A stretch of DNA of 64,000 nt from Macrocystis pyrifera (taxonomy: Eukaryota > Sar > Phaeophyceae > Laminariales > Laminariaceae), in NCBI GenBank assembly GCA_031763025.1, contig JASSKH010000030.1, positions 2,983,197 through 3,047,196 of the forward strand, written 5' to 3'. Positions 1-11,830 of the stretch are shown here, piece by piece (the stretch's first letter is position 1; each line of letters opens with the position of its first letter). The notes under the pieces were generated by a model. It saw only the letters and a program-made list of their open reading frames with translations, made no database searches and had not been told where the DNA came from. The position numbers were made by a program, and so were the translations under genes.

Positions 1-621
1 CTGTAGTACTGACTCCACAGAAAGAGCCCACCCTTCAGCGAGTATCGAGGAGGTTGTTGAACGCACACTTCGCTTGCCTCGCCGAACAAAACCCAGACCA
101 AGCTCTGCTCGCTACACATAGCCGAGCACGGGGCCAAGAGTCCACTAGTCCACTGCACGCCGGAACTGCCGCGTGGCGGACGCGGGGTTGCTCGCTACAG
201 CATGCCGGCGGTCAATGGCGAGCAGGTGTTCCACCCTTGCAGTGCTATGTTCCTCGTCCTCGTAGGGCTGCATGGGCTCCGTGCGAGGGTCCTCTCGTGA
301 TGAAATGGATAGTGCATGTGCTTGGGCGACAAGGTCGTGAATGATGGTTGGCCATATGTCGAAGTACAGGCGCAACTAAGTGGCCCATGCCCACGCATAG
401 ACTTCCACGGACGGAAGCAGAGTGAGGGTGATTGGAGGAAGAAGGCACAACGCCTTCATCAGCGAGTTGAAGAGGGTCCAGCGCATGGAGCCTGCCCCCC
501 CCTCTGCCTGCCTCAGCCTCCCACAGCGTTGAGAGAGCGGATAAAACAATCAGGAGGCTCCCTAGTAGACATCCCACCCAACATACTACGAACACCAAAG
601 TGTTGGGGTTTTCGGGTTTTT
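1..621. repeat. Dispersed repeat DR1, left copy
   Basis: This stretch matches 47385-47995 at moderate identity over its whole length; both contain AAGAGCCCACCCTTCA near the start and AGACATCCCACCCAACATA near the end. The resemblance runs on into copy A to about 800. Both copies keep a similar minus-strand peptide (shared words include TEPMQPY and RRHAVA), so the repeat may descend from a protein-coding element or gene. No intact reading frame or known domain is visible. The left edge of the 20-kb duplication falls inside this repeat. Confidence 0.65.
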
Positions 622-1329
622 TTCCGTTTCACACACCCGATCTTTCACATCTTGCTGTACGCCTGTGGCACAAGCGCGCGTTGCAAAGGAGTCCATCGTC
701 TGGCGGGGCGGCCAGTTTGTGGTCTGCCGAGTTCGGAAGCGAAGGCTGCTACACTGCTGTATGCGAAGAGGCAGACACGGAGTGAGCGTTTTATCAACCA
801 ATATGTACCCTTCGCGCCAAACGCGAAAAAAAAAGCAAAGCATAATGTACCTGTGGTAATTAATATTAATAGCATTATATTATTATTGGCGAAACGTTCT
901 TACTTTCGACGGCGCCACAAGGTATCACAATCCACATAATAACTTGTACCTGGTAGAGTTTAGGAAACCATACCAGGTATATATATATATATATAGTGTC
1001 GCGAACACCGATGCCTGATTTACAGTAGGTGCTACCTCGAGCCATATCAAATAAAAGCTAGGCATCAAAGCAGCAGCAGCAATAACAGCAGCAGCAGCTC
1101 ATCCCCGGGAGAATCACTCACATTTAGAACCATACTATACTAAAACTCAACAACACTCAATCAATACATAAATATTTGTAAAATGAAAAGGTTTCCACAT
1201 GTTGCAACGTCGTATCATTCTCCCTTGTTCGGGTTTTGTAGTATCAGTGCGCAGAATGATTACGTAAATTGCCCTGTTGACCCGGGCAGCATCCGGGGGA
1301 GCCACTGGCGTATATCCTTGACAAGGAAT

Positions 1330-1478
1330 TACAAATAGAATACGCGCGTTCGGCTTATCGTAACACTTGTAAAATTCAGTAAAAATGGAATATATAGACG
1401 AGACGTATTACGCAGCTTGCAAAGTTGAGTATCAACTCCTTAATCAGTCGAACTCACAGCTGACGTATTTCATAATTT
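1330..1478. repeat. Dispersed repeat DR2
   Basis: A block of about 150 bp that recurs within the unit at 9690-9832. Both share AATACGCGCG, GCTTGCAAAGTTGAGTA and CAGTCGAACTCACAGCTGAC in the same order. Copy B carries the same pair at 24788-24940 and 33132-33275. Weaker relatives of the core lie near 13606-13700, 14260-14320, 14395-14485 and 15455-15530. No terminal inverted repeats or coding capacity were seen. Confidence 0.7.
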
Positions 1479-1499
1479 CATGAAATAGGATAAATATTC

Positions 1500-1611
1500 C
1501 AGGCTGGGCCCAGGTTGTGGCGAAAGCGCCGATGATACGCTGGGGTTCTCCTGGCTCCAGGCGTCCTCGGGTCGTCGCGCGTGAACGTATATTTTACCCC
1601 TTTTGGGTACT
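1500..1611 (-). repeat. Short dispersed repeat, inverted at 48201-48310
   Basis: The reverse complement of this segment resembles 48201-48310; both contain CACGCGCGA followed by GAGGACGCCTGG, and both end near a GTACCC. Copy B has the same segment at about 24961-25078. In the right-hand location it directly follows the DR1 repeat. No function is apparent. Confidence 0.6.
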
Positions 1612-1674
1612 ACAGCAGCACTACTATTATTACTTAATATATATATATATATTATTAGTACCACTCGCCGGATC

Positions 1675-2215
1675 ATGAAGAACCGTCCCATTACTTCGGG
1701 GCTCACCGTAAAAGTCGCAAGGGAGTATGTGCCGTGGAGCTCTGCGTGGGAGAGGAGGGAGGGGGGGGGGCGAGGGGGAAGGGGAGGAGATTTCGGAAGA
1801 GCCGAAGCGGGGGGGGGGGGGGGGTAGGCGAACCGGTCGTCGGAAGCGGCAGAGGAGTGCGAATCTCAGTGATCAGGAGGAGGGGGGGCCGGGAGAGGTC
1901 TCTGAAGAAGCGGGAGCGGAGGGGGGTGGGCCAAGGCGTATTGGACGGCCTCTGAAGAAGAGTATACGGGACGGGAGAAGGGGGGGGGGGGGGGGGGGGA
2001 GTCATCCAAAGAGTAGGATGAAGACGAGGAGGAGCGTGAGGATGTGGAGAACAGGGATTCTGTGTCGGGGGTAGAGACGGTTCGCGTTGAGAAGTTTACC
2101 GTCAACCACAAGCTGTACACTTCTTCGGCGTCTTGTTTTTGCTCAGCCTGCCGAGTGTGTGACTACGATAAGTGTTTCGTTTTCGCCAAGTTCCCTGCTC
2201 TTGTCTCGAAGCTTT
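1675..2215 (+). pseudogene. Decayed coding-like block, Gly/Arg-rich with a Cys cluster
   Basis: A plus-strand frame reads as a basic, Gly/Glu/Arg-rich region (including RRIGRPLKKSIRDGRR), then an acidic stretch, then a peptide ending in a dense cysteine cluster (CFCSACRVCDYDKC) that could bind zinc. The frame is interrupted and contains long G runs whose length differs between copies A and B (B at 25135-25690). I do not recognise the family. It reads like the remnant of a transposon or degraded gene rather than a working gene. Confidence 0.35.
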
Positions 2216-2917
2216 AGTTGAACGTGGTCGAGGAGAAGATGGCATGGATACCGGGGTAGATCCCGTTGGGGTGGATGCTGGGGTCGGTGGCCGAAGGAAA
2301 AAAAAAGAAAGAAATCAAGTTACCCAGTAGGAGCACAGCACCTGTTTGATGCAGGGGGTTACTCGTACGCAATGTGGAGATTCCTTCTGCGGCAGTACGT
2401 AAAGAGAGGTAGACTGGGCAGGGTGTCGCGTAGGTAACGCGCGTTTCGAATTGTCGGGGGGTTGTGCAAATGTTTGCCTACTGGCGCTTGTAAAATGTTT
2501 TTTTTTCTTGGACGTTTTTTGCGACGGCGGCGAATAAAAACAAAGCGAGGCATAAAGTCACCTAACTATGCACCTCTACACTGAATAAATGATCCCCGCC
2601 CCAACAATACACTAAGCGGATTTTCTCAGCTTCATCCGAGTCATTTTCGATTCCGGGGATTTTTCGGTACCAACCCCGTTTTCTGCTTTTCGGTTATTAG
2701 CCACCGGAGTATACTAGTGCTCACTGAAACCCGGGCAAGACGAATGAAGTTTCCCCTCAAAATTTACAAAATATCATAACTTCATCACATAAGCATGTCA
2801 AAACAAATTCGAGGGGCAAGAAATAGATGGTAAGAATTCACGGAACACCCCCCAAAATATTCAGATTTAGCGCGGAACCCGCCTAGTACGAATTTTAATG
2901 CCTCGTCTGGCGGAAAC

Positions 2918-3475
2918 GAAAGCCCAAAGATTACATCCTATCTATCCTGAGCCAACGTGCTTCTCAGGACAGACTCCGAAAACGTTGAGACGACGGTGCG
3001 CGAAGAACATTGGTCGCGGGTTTTGTGTCACGCACGGGTGAAGAGCGCCTGCCGAAAGGGTGATGTTTGGGGAGATGATCGCGGGTAAGGGCTACTCCGG
3101 GGGAAAGGAGTGGGGCTGAATGAAGGACCCCGAGAAGGACCATACGGCGTACGGCATCAGTTCTAGTTGGAAGGGTGGCGTGAGGCTGCACAGCAGGTCG
3201 GCGGATGGTTCCGACGGGTAGTGGAAGGGACGGAGGTCTTCATGCGGAAATGGCACAAGGATGGGGACGAGGCAACCGCAGAGCGGCAGAGGACGGTTAC
3301 TGACGCGACGCTACCCGTTGACGCCAATGCACGCGCGCGGAAGGAGAGAGGGCGGAGGGCGGGGGGAAGGCGTGAAGGACTGACGCCTGGGTGTGGCCAT
3401 ATCACCGTCACGATTCGTCCCCACGTTGAGACCCAAGTAGCTAGCATAGTGCTGCCTGGACACCCCTTTTGCCTT
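2918..3475 (+). pseudogene. Decayed coding-like block of unknown family
   Basis: A plus-strand frame contains protein-like segments such as VREEHWSRVLCHARVKSAC and VEGTEVFMRKWHKDGDEAT separated by interruptions. The same arrangement occurs in copy B (26380-26948). It lies just downstream of the Cys-cluster block and upstream of a pyrimidine-rich tract. One decayed mobile element could contribute both coding blocks, but no diagnostic motif was identified. Confidence 0.3.
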
Positions 3476-3870
3476 TCTGTAGGTTCCAATGCATACCTTT
3501 CGCTTGTGTTTGCTCCCTCGTTCCCCTTTCTCCTTTTTCCCTTTTCTTCAATTTTTTCCCACATTCCGGTTTTCCATTTTCCTCTCCCAATTTTTGTTTT
3601 TTCGTTTGGCGTTCTTCCCGGGATCGTCTTTTCACTTTGTTTCGCTTCCTTTTTCTCTTTGGTGACGGGTCCTGTCTTTGGTAAAGGCGCTACACTCCCC
3701 CGCGCAATACTTGCGAGTCTGCAAGCCTGCGTATTCTCTTGTTTTTTGTCTTCTTCCTTCCGTGCTTGCTGTTAATAGTTCCTCTTCCTTCCCGTTTCGA
3801 TTTTTGTTTTGTTCCAACGTCGATTGTCTTCATCCTTTTTTCTCTAGGGGGTATTTGACTGTCTCCTCGG
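3476..3870. other. Pyrimidine-rich tract
   Basis: About 400 bp strongly enriched in C and T on the plus strand, with runs such as CCCCTTTCTCCTTTTTCCC. The copy B equivalent is 26937-27335. A tract of similar character lies inside the LTR-element remnant at about 22850-23640. Open frames here (Phe/Ser/Pro-rich) are composition artefacts. Confidence 0.55.
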
Positions 3871-5439
3871 TTTCTGTCGCGGCTCATGCAGCGTACTATA
3901 TTATATGTATATGATATCATTCATACGTGTATGTATGCCGAAGATATCACTTTCTGCTTTGGTCTGGTCATACGATTCTTTTCACGTATATATATATATA
4001 TTATCATGCGTATTCGTCTCTGTTTCATTTTCCTCCCGAGGAAATACTGAAATTTCCCACTACAAAGTTACTGGAGCCTGTCCTGTGACCACGGACTACA
4101 TTATGGCGATGAGTTAATGTGCGGGAACTATAAAAACAGCAATAGTAGTTCACACAAGGTACGTAGCAGTGAATGTCGGGCATTCGAAGTACCGACCGTA
4201 CCGTAAAGCGGAAATTGTTTGTTACTAGAAACCACAATAATATTGTGATGTTATATGTAGGCGGTGTGGGCCAGCTACAGCAGTATCAATAGTGGTATCA
4301 TGTTCGTTACAGGCAGGGTATATGATAACTGTTATCATTCGTTATACTGCTGTGTTTTTATTCGTAATACTACTGCTATAGGCGGCTCCCGCAATCAAGC
4401 GCTATCTGTTGGGGAGACGCGAACAACTCATGAAAAAAAAAAAAAGAAAAGAAACTAGGGGAAACGATGAGAAACGTCGTTTTAACACGACAGAAAACGT
4501 GCGCAAAAAAAGCAAAAACTTCCCGACCACAAAATTCCTGAAACACTTTTAGAAAAATCAAGTCCACCAAGACGATGCTGGATGGTTTTTTTCTTGGCGC
4601 ACCCGCTCCAACGACGCCGCTTGGCCACCTTAGGGGGAGGTAGGGCTTTTCAGAATGGCGATCCGAGCAAACTTCGGACCTCCGGAGGGTGGGGAGTTCA
4701 TGCATGAAATCAGTACATTCTCGTTGCGTTTGGGTTTTCGAGGGATAGTACTGCAAGTGTGCCTGAGAAACAAACTCGTATGGGACAAAAAACTGGGCTA
4801 TGTCGGGTACAAGCTGTGCGGTCATATGATTCCGTCGGTTTTTTTTTTCATCCGACCATTTTGATTTTGAGGTCGTGTTTCATGCTGAAAAGAGGCTTAG
4901 CGCCGAAAACAATGAGCGAACTGCCCAGCGGTCCACACGTTTTGGTATGTAACGATGTATGACTACCAAATTCTGACTTCGGATCTATGATCTCCGGCCC
5001 AAACTCAACCCACCCTGAAAAAAATTCAGTCAGATTGAAACGGAGGGGATATTTCTGTATCATCCCCGCTTTTTTGCTTTCTTGGGATTTTACCACAGCC
5101 GCCCGACCATAACCGTTGAAACCCGGGTACAAACCATTAGAATCGTTAGTGAATCCCGAAGCCCGTACCAAAGGAGCCACTCTAAGCACACCATAAAATT
5201 TTCACATCTTTGGAGGGAATTTTTCCTTATCATCCCACCCCCTGGCGAATGCCTTGACGCTTGATTGCGGAAGGCGCTTCTAGTGGTAGCCGCTACTTTG
5301 AGGATTTGACAACCACTGGTGGCGCAATTCAACGATGAAGGCGAGAGAACCTCTCATCGGTTTGAACATGTCCCGAACCGCCTTCGATGCTCAAGAAGCA
5401 TGTACTCATAACATGTAAAAGAATAGCATTTCGAAGCAG
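3871..5439. other. Non-coding stretch, nothing recognised
   Basis: AT-richer sequence with short TA repeats near 3990 and an A-rich run near 4433-4455. Short open frames exist on both strands but none shows a recognisable domain. The copy B counterpart is about 27336-28899. Confidence 0.5.
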
Positions 5440-6240
5440 CTCTAGGGGGTTCCACACCGTGCGAAGTGGTATCGTCCGGAGGGGTCACCGTTTTCGTCCC
5501 CGATCCCTTGGAGTTGTAAATAAATGAGAAGTACCTGGTATTTATGATCCCAGAAGGGGGCTGTACCCCCCCAAGGTGCTGTTGGCTTTACGAGCCCCAG
5601 CCCCCAGTCAATGGCGTACCCGGAGTTGGGGTCTCCACACCGGGCGGGGTGGTTGCGACACGGGGGATCACCTCTTCAGCCCCTTCTTCGTTAGAGCTGT
5701 AGATATATTGAATGGGCTATGATCAAGGGACTATTAATAGGCCGTTTTCTCACCGCGCCTCTGACAATGCCAACTACAGACGACGGTGTGTACAGTGTAC
5801 CCGGAGTTGGGGCTACTCGCAAGGGGAAATCACTGTTTTCGTCACCTGGCTCGTTGGACTTGGAAATGTATACGGAAGGATTTATGATTCGGGGATGTGG
5901 GGCCCTGACATCCCCGCATGTCGCTCGCTTCACAGAATCCGTACGCAGTCAACAATCGTGTGCCTAGAGTTGGGGTCTCTACATCATGCGGGGCGGAATC
6001 GTCCGGGTTCCGGGAGATCACCTTTTGTCCACCCGATTCGTTGGATTCGGAGAGATGCGGAAGGGTTGGGGTTTCCAAACCGAGCCGGAAGGTTTAGATC
6101 CGAGATGTCACCGTTTGCTTTTTCCCGGTTTGTCGGAGTTGTAGAGCTACGGAGGAAGCATTTCTGAACCGAGGATGTCACCTCATCTTCCCCGGGTGCG
6201 GCGGAACCGTCATTTCGGGGACAGGCTGAAACCTTGGTGT
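5440..6240. repeat. Degenerate tandem repeat (about 90-180 bp units)
   Basis: At least five diverged units start near 5445, 5618, 5795, 5960 and 6060. Each has GTTGGGG or a close form, then a GTCTCCAC-like word, a TCGTCCGG or gcgg-rich word, GATCACC or GTCACCGTTTTCG, and a final TTGGAGTTGTA-like word. Spacing is irregular and units are only partly alike. Copy B has the same array at about 28900-29700. No protein-coding sense was found in it. Confidence 0.65.
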
Positions 6241-6480
6241 TGGACGATCAATACTTGGAATTATGGCACTCGTAAGGTGAAAAAAACATGTTTAGGCGAC
6301 ACAAAATACTTGGGATCAATCTAGAAGCTTGAAACGCACCCACGTTTCGGGGACAAACTGCTTGGAACTATAACAGGAATCCACGTTCCTGGGGTAATCT
6401 ACTTGGAAAGAGATAGGATAGGAATACCCACATTTCGAGAACAAACTACAGTACCTACTTGGAACTACTGTAGACCGGGA
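6241..6480. repeat. Second degenerate short tandem repeat
   Basis: Repeats of a unit containing CACGTTTCGGGGACAAACT and CTACTTGGAACTA, seen near 6200-6270, 6335-6375, 6380-6412 and 6425-6470 with irregular spacing. It immediately follows the longer-unit array. The copy B counterpart is at about 29700-29935. Confidence 0.5.
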
Positions 6481-7511
6481 CACGTGGTAACGAAACAACT
6501 CATTTCGGCTGTAGACGTACGTACGTAGGGAGAAGTACTTTTGTATTTTACTCATCGATCGACTTTACGGGTGTGACAAAAGAAAACGAGTTTAAAAGAA
6601 GCCGAGCTGCGGAAAAAACGTCGCGAACGCAACACGAGCTGGCGGCAATTCAGGCATTGCATACTATTAATACGGAGAATACCGGTGATTGACTGTTGAT
6701 GCTTGTGTACCTGCCTGTGAGTGTGTTGCATTACTGCTGTAGGCTATGCGGAAGGATGTTTCAGAAGAAAACGAGTGAGTGTGTGCCTACCTACCAATTG
6801 ACGCGGGAGAAAGAACAAACTTAGATATAATATATCGGGCGATCTTATCCAAGCGTTGGCACACATGAGCATAGATCTGTTTACTACAGGAGTAGTGGTA
6901 CTAAAACAGCAGTAGCAGTACTAAAAATCTAGGGCGCGCTTTTCAACAACTCATGCACAACCACACATAAGTAATACAGTACACTCAGTATGAGAAAAAA
7001 GTTAACGTCACCACTTTTCGTCCCTACTGCAGAGCACAATACGAGCTGGGCCAGCCTTGACAAGGTTTAAACGTCGGATTGTTCATGCCCCCATCGATTT
7101 TACGGATTTGGACTTGATTTTTTTGCATTCATCCACGCATTGACGTGCGGTCCCCTCTGTGTTTTTTTGTGTGTTTGCCCGAGAGATATGACCGGTGCAC
7201 CTACCCGGAAAAATACCGAAAACGACTAAATATATGTCGTTAAAAAAACAAAAAAAGAAACAGGGCCGACAGTGAGCGCCTTTGAACGTGCGATTCAAAT
7301 CCGGGTTCATGTAAATATCTATGAATAGCGCAAATTCCCAAAATTGAGCGAGGCATCGCAGAAATGCGATTCGTTCGTGATTGCTTGTTCATATATGGAT
7401 TCGAGCTTTGTTAATATCTCCTGTTGGGTGGCGAATTGGGCAACGAGACTTACGTGGATCTTCTCCTTGTGTCTCCAGCATTGTCTCCAACAAATTAAAT
7501 CTTGATCGAGA
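6481..7511. other. Non-coding stretch, nothing recognised
   Basis: Mixed sequence with short ACGT-rich words near 6518 and several poly-A or poly-T runs. No convincing coding frame, RNA gene or mobile-element end was seen. The copy B counterpart is about 29936-30962. Confidence 0.45.
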
Positions 7512-7709
7512 ATGATGATTATTTTGGACGAATTGAGTGCCAGAAAAGTTGGTGCTTTCGAGTTTTCACGGATTTACGGCGAGATCGAGCCGGACAAAAA
7601 AAGGATAGGAATAGTTTTTTCTGATACGTTGTTGTCTTCGCGTAAGCAGTGGTATGTCAGGGTTAGTGCTTCCAAGGGTTACTTTCGCAGATTCATTTGC
7701 AGTGGGTGA
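7512..7709 (+). other. Small open frame, 65 codons, kept in both copies
   Basis: An open frame starting MMIILDELSARKVGAFEF is identical in length in copy B (30963-31160), with one amino-acid difference (R to H). Given overall near-identity of the copies, conservation means little. It has no recognised domain, signal peptide or clear promoter. It could be an exon, a remnant or chance. Confidence 0.15.
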
Positions 7710-8955
7710 CGAGATATACAACTTTATTTAGGAAGCGTTCTCTGTTTTTCGGATGGCCCAGCTCGTACTCTGCTACAGTACCCCCACATATATGCTCTGC
7801 ACGTTTCAATAGAACGCCTCAAACACTCAGAAGCAAAAAAAAGAGGAAAAAAACATCACCTGTTTTGTACTCCACCCCAGCAACAACACCATTCTCCTCT
7901 TCTTACTGTTCGTCTGGTTTCCTTCTGGTCTTCGGGATCGAGTTCAGTTCAGCCTGAAGAAGGTAATATTGAGGCTCATCAAAACCTTTTACCTTCCAGG
8001 GCCTATATCCAACCGGAGCCACGAGGAGGCATCGATCATTTCCGGTCACACACAACCTTTCCGAACGGAAGGGAAGCGGGACAAACGACACCATTCCTAG
8101 AAGATGCACATACGTGTCCGTGCCTTCGTAGCAATGATGCCATTCGTCTCTACCTACATACAGCATCCATTAAAACAAAATCTACAATGCACTTGGACTT
8201 TTCGATTTTTCGCTCCGTCTCGAAAGGGATGCGCGGTCAATGGTCAAACGTCTACAACAACATGTATGACCAGGCATAAAAAACTCCAACGAATATTCCG
8301 CCCGAAAAACGTTTCGAGTATGATACTGCAGTATGTACTCGTATAATAATATGCACCATTCTGGCCGGAAACATTGCCTACATTTTTCGGGATAACGAAA
8401 AAAGAGAATATATGCTTTGTACGAGTACCTGGTACTGACGTTTTGTGTGTTACGATACGATGCCGTTGGCGGCCAAGAGCAGTGGCAAAAAAACATCAGT
8501 CATAATTCCAATGGAACTTCCTCGGGGTCGCCCAGGGGATGCCCGGCTAACAACCCCGGGTGTTCGTCCGTTTTGGTTTTTCAAAAGAAATCGGTTCATT
8601 GTTTTTCCATTTTTATTTATTCATGTCTCTGCTGGTAGACACGGCATATCAGGTTTACCGGATCGTTTCACGTAACCGCTTTTGAAAAACGGCCTACTAA
8701 AATTGACTTTACTCGCGGCCAAACGCGAAGGCCTCAAACAACTGAAATGTCTGCCTGCTGAGATGCAAACGATCCCGGGCAGCAGTTTTTCCGCACCTAT
8801 CATATCATATCGTACGGCGGCGAAAACAGTTGCGCAATTCGGAGTACAAGGTACGTGTTGCGGCAAGCCCATCGGCAGCCCTGCTGCAATTTCACGCGCA
8901 CATGCAGTACGTACCCTGGTTTGTTCGGCACCTACTGTATGCTACCGCATTCTAC
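7710..8955. other. Stretch with overlapping open frames on both strands
   Basis: Between 7900 and 8170 both strands stay open; the minus frame includes GYRPWKVKGFDEPQYYL. Neither shows a known motif, so coding is not claimed. At 8218-8250 lies a copy of the short repeat with TCGAAAGGGATGCGCGGTCA (see 56845). The copy B counterpart is about 31161-32403. Confidence 0.4.
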
Positions 8956-9498
8956 CTACCCAATACCAGCCGCGATCCTCGCCTTGCCCACGCGGACCCT
9001 TGAGCGCGTGTGTCTGACCTCGGACCTACGATTGGACGAATTCCTGCTCCGTCTCGACCGCGCGGTACCCTTTCCGAAACGGCGCCTCACTGTAGTCAGC
9101 GTCACTGCCAACATAGCCGGCGCATAATCAACTCCAGCCGGCGAAACTTTACTTCCCGCATTACTACCAGCAAGGCTCACAGATTGCACGACAAAGCCTT
9201 CCCCCTTCTTTTTCTTATCTGACGTATCTTGTCGCTTGCCGTTGGAACTGCTGCTGCTGTCCTTGCCGTCTTGGCGTTCGGTCCGCTCCGCCATCGGGGA
9301 CAAGGGCGCATCGCACGGTAGATCTGCTGTGTCGCAGGGAAAGAACGTACGGCAGCACAGGACGCCAAACAACACGGGAGAGGGCTTTTGCTCAAACAGG
9401 GGAACGCCATAGATATTCTGTGCCACATAATACCCGAGAAAAACGAAAAAAAAACGGGTACCTGGTATGACATGTGCGCATGTACCAAACGACAGCAT
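8956..9498 (-). other. Possible exon of the unknown minus-strand gene, copy A
   Basis: A minus-strand open frame of about 180 codons has a basic, Ser/Arg-rich C-terminal half (SRRSRNSSNRRSEVRH) and a plausible splice donor just after its last in-frame glycine (GG then GTAGGT). It lies downstream, in the reading direction, of the candidate gene at 10115-11022. The copy B version (32404-32952) begins in a different frame at its 5' end because of a short A-run length difference. No family is recognised. Confidence 0.25.
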
Positions 9499-9689
9499 AC
9501 CTTCATACCTGGTGCCAGGTAATAATCACGGCTTTTCGCTGTGAGTTTTTTTCTCGTTGCCCGATGCGGTTCGTTGCGGCTTTACCGCACCGCACGATTT
9601 TTTTTTTTTTCCGAAACCGCAGCGCATCGCACGAATGGATAAAAACAAAAAATAATCCGCACCGAACCGAATCGCACCGTTCGAATTTC

Positions 9690-9832
9690 ACAAATAGAAT
9701 ACGCGCGCTCGGTTTATCACAATAATAGTAAAATTAGGTACTAATGGAATATAGACGAGGCGTATTACGCAGCTTGCAAAGTTGAGTATCAACTATTTAA
9801 TCAGTCGAACTCACAGCTGACGTATTTCAAAA
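9690..9832. repeat. Dispersed repeat DR2, second copy in unit A
   Basis: This matches 1330-1478 in order and orientation, including GCTTGCAAAGTTGAGTA and the TCGAACTCACAGCTGACGTA segment. It sits next to the CGCAC-type pentamer repeats. Confidence 0.7.
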
Positions 9833-9926
9833 ATTATAAAAAAAAAAAAAAATATATAAAACCGCGGTCAGGCCAATATCAACTACTTTGACACAGTACA
9901 GTGTGGTTTTCAACGGTTTTCGCCGA

Positions 9927-10024
9927 GCCGCACCGCACCGCACGATGTCAAACCGCACCGCACAGCTTGATTATAAAAAACAAGATTCGGACCGCACCGC
10001 ACCGCACCGCACCGCACCGCACCG
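9927..10024. repeat. CGCAC pentamer repeat
   Basis: An imperfect run of a CGCAC unit, densest at 9990-10024, with related words (CCGCACCGCAC) scattered back to about 9560. Copy B has a slightly different run at about 33372-33470. Interruptions between the blocks are conserved. It lies about 90 bp beyond the 3' end of the candidate minus-strand gene. Confidence 0.75.
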
Positions 10025-10114
10025 TAGGTACGAACGATTCTCCAACACCAACCTCCGCACCGCAGCGTCGTGCAATTGAATGCATTGATAAAATCGCGTA
10101 AAAAACTATTGATA

Positions 10115-11022
10115 TTAATACTGCTGTCGTAACTCACCCGCATCGAGCCATGACTGGTACGTGATGGAGCCGGCCTGCTTGTCGAACGGATTGGCGCTGC
10201 TGCCGGTGCTGCCGGCGCTGCCGGTGCTGCTGCTGTAGTCGATTCCATCGTCATAAGCGTAGTCAAAGGTGGTGTCATTGTCGTCCGAGATGTCGGAGAT
10301 GTCGCAACTGCTCGAGTAGTAACCCGCGACGTCGACGTCGTAGTTGGAGGGCGTGGGGTAGTGCTGCGGCTGCTGCTGGTTGGGGGATCGGTCCTCAAAC
10401 ACGTCGGCGGGGCTGCTGTAGCTTCTCTCCTCGGTGTAGGGGTAGCTCGGAAGGATGGATGCCGATTGCGGCAGGTTGTCGAGGTCGACCACCCCCGTGC
10501 AAGCACGAACCGACTGCTCGCTGCGGAACTGGTCCCACATGTCGTTGAGGACATCGTTGAGTTCGGCGCATTTGTTCTCGTAGCAGGTGATGCAGCAGCG
10601 CTCGTGAATGAAATCCAGTTGTTGGATCGCAGGGATGGCTTTTTTTTCCACGATCCCACCGTCCGCGAATCGGTCACCTCCTCCGAGCGAAGCCTCCTCG
10701 ACAACGCCAAGGATTGCGTTAGCACCCCACGCGAAGACGTTGGCGGCTTCGCAGAAGCTGTCGGCCGGGCACATGGCCACTGCCGCGGCAGGTACTCGAG
10801 GCACTGGGCCGGCGTGAGAGCTTGCTGAGGGTCTGCAGGCGCCAGTTCGACTGAGAGGTCATCAACGATGCGCAGCTGAACAGTCTTCATGGCTGAGAAC
10901 TTCAAAGCTTCGCCGAAACCGATCGTAGGACTGGAACACGACATTGTTGTAGCTATTCTGGGCGAAGAAGCTGTGCAGTCGTGGTACGAGGTAGTAAGCG
11001 GTGGATCTCTTCTGTGTGTCAC
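10115..11022 (-). pseudogene. Frameshifted copy of an unknown gene (copy A)
   Basis: This is the copy A counterpart of the open frame at 33560-34486. One G is missing from the run near 10787 (GG here, GGG at 34250-34252), which splits the frame into about 79 N-terminal codons and a 229-codon remainder. Copy A also lacks an in-frame 18-bp unit in the Gly-Ser-Thr repeat region. Outside these differences only a couple of substitutions were noticed. Either this copy is decaying or the missing G is a sequencing error in a G run. No known domain was identified. Confidence 0.5.
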
Positions 11023-11619
11023 AGGTGAACCAAAGTAGTACCGGGTAGCGAAGGGGAGCGGTCGAGAGTGAACATGATAGGGAGGGGGGCGTGCATGATG
11101 AGTGATGGGTCTACATACCTGGTGCTTGGGCAGGCTTTACTGCAGACGGATGTTCCTCTTCGTCCACCACATTTCACTTAGTAGTGTAGGCCAATCAAAA
11201 CGCTCTCAACTCTACATTCTAATGAAACATACACACATTCAACCGCAACCAAATTCATCATGTATGTTGCCTTTGGCCCCTCGCTTTTGATTTTTTCGAC
11301 AATCTCCTATTGATAATATGATAAAACGCGCTTTTGGCGTGCGGTGAAACACGTACGATGCAACAAAATATACCAAGATGCTACTACTACTACTACTGAT
11401 TGTGGTAGCTCGTGGTTTGCAACTAATTCGCGACAGCGTCGAAGCTCATGCAGGAGATCGCGGACCGCTCCTGCTGCCTGCTGCACGCTAGCCGTGGCTA
11501 CCAGGGACCAAGGACGATATGGAACAAGGTGAAATTTGGGCTATGATTTCATGAATGCTCTTGTTTTCTTAGTTACGAGCCCTCTCGTATCTCCCTTCGA
11601 CGTGAGGGTGTACGCATTC
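11023..11619. other. Non-coding stretch upstream of the minus-strand candidate gene
   Basis: Likely 5' flank of the minus-strand frame. A possible splice acceptor (CTGTGACACACAG on the minus strand) lies at its start, so the gene could have an upstream exon here. A TACCTGGT word is at 11118 and a CTA triplet run near 11380-11397. No coding frame is convincing. Confidence 0.35.
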
Positions 11620-11830
11620 ATGCCATGCATGGCCGTACTCGTATGACCATACATAATGGGCCCTTGCACCCCTACAGGGCCGGGACGGAGCACGTCGGGT
11701 TTTCACCAACCAGGTAGACATTGCTTGCAGCAAGCGCGAAGCACCACGGGGCGCGTTCGACTACGGGGTGGGGTCAAAGGCCATCGCCGTCACGCCGCCA
11801 CACCGTCAGCAGCAAGGAAGGGCTCTCACT
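11620..11830. repeat. Dispersed repeat, inverted in MGDG synthase intron 8
   Basis: The reverse complement of 61600-61770 resembles this segment; shared words include CATGGCCGT with CGTATGAC, then ACCAACCAG, ACATTGCTTGCA and AAGCGCG in the same order. The copy B counterpart is about 35083-35292. No coding capacity is recognised. Confidence 0.6.

Noticed and set aside
1703-2120. Poly-Pro and Ser/Thr-rich frames on the minus strand
   Set aside because: Mirror of the G-rich block on the plus strand; no domain.
5440-6240. Possible CRISPR-like spaced repeats
   Set aside because: Units are long, diverged and irregularly spaced in a eukaryotic setting; a degenerate tandem repeat explains them.
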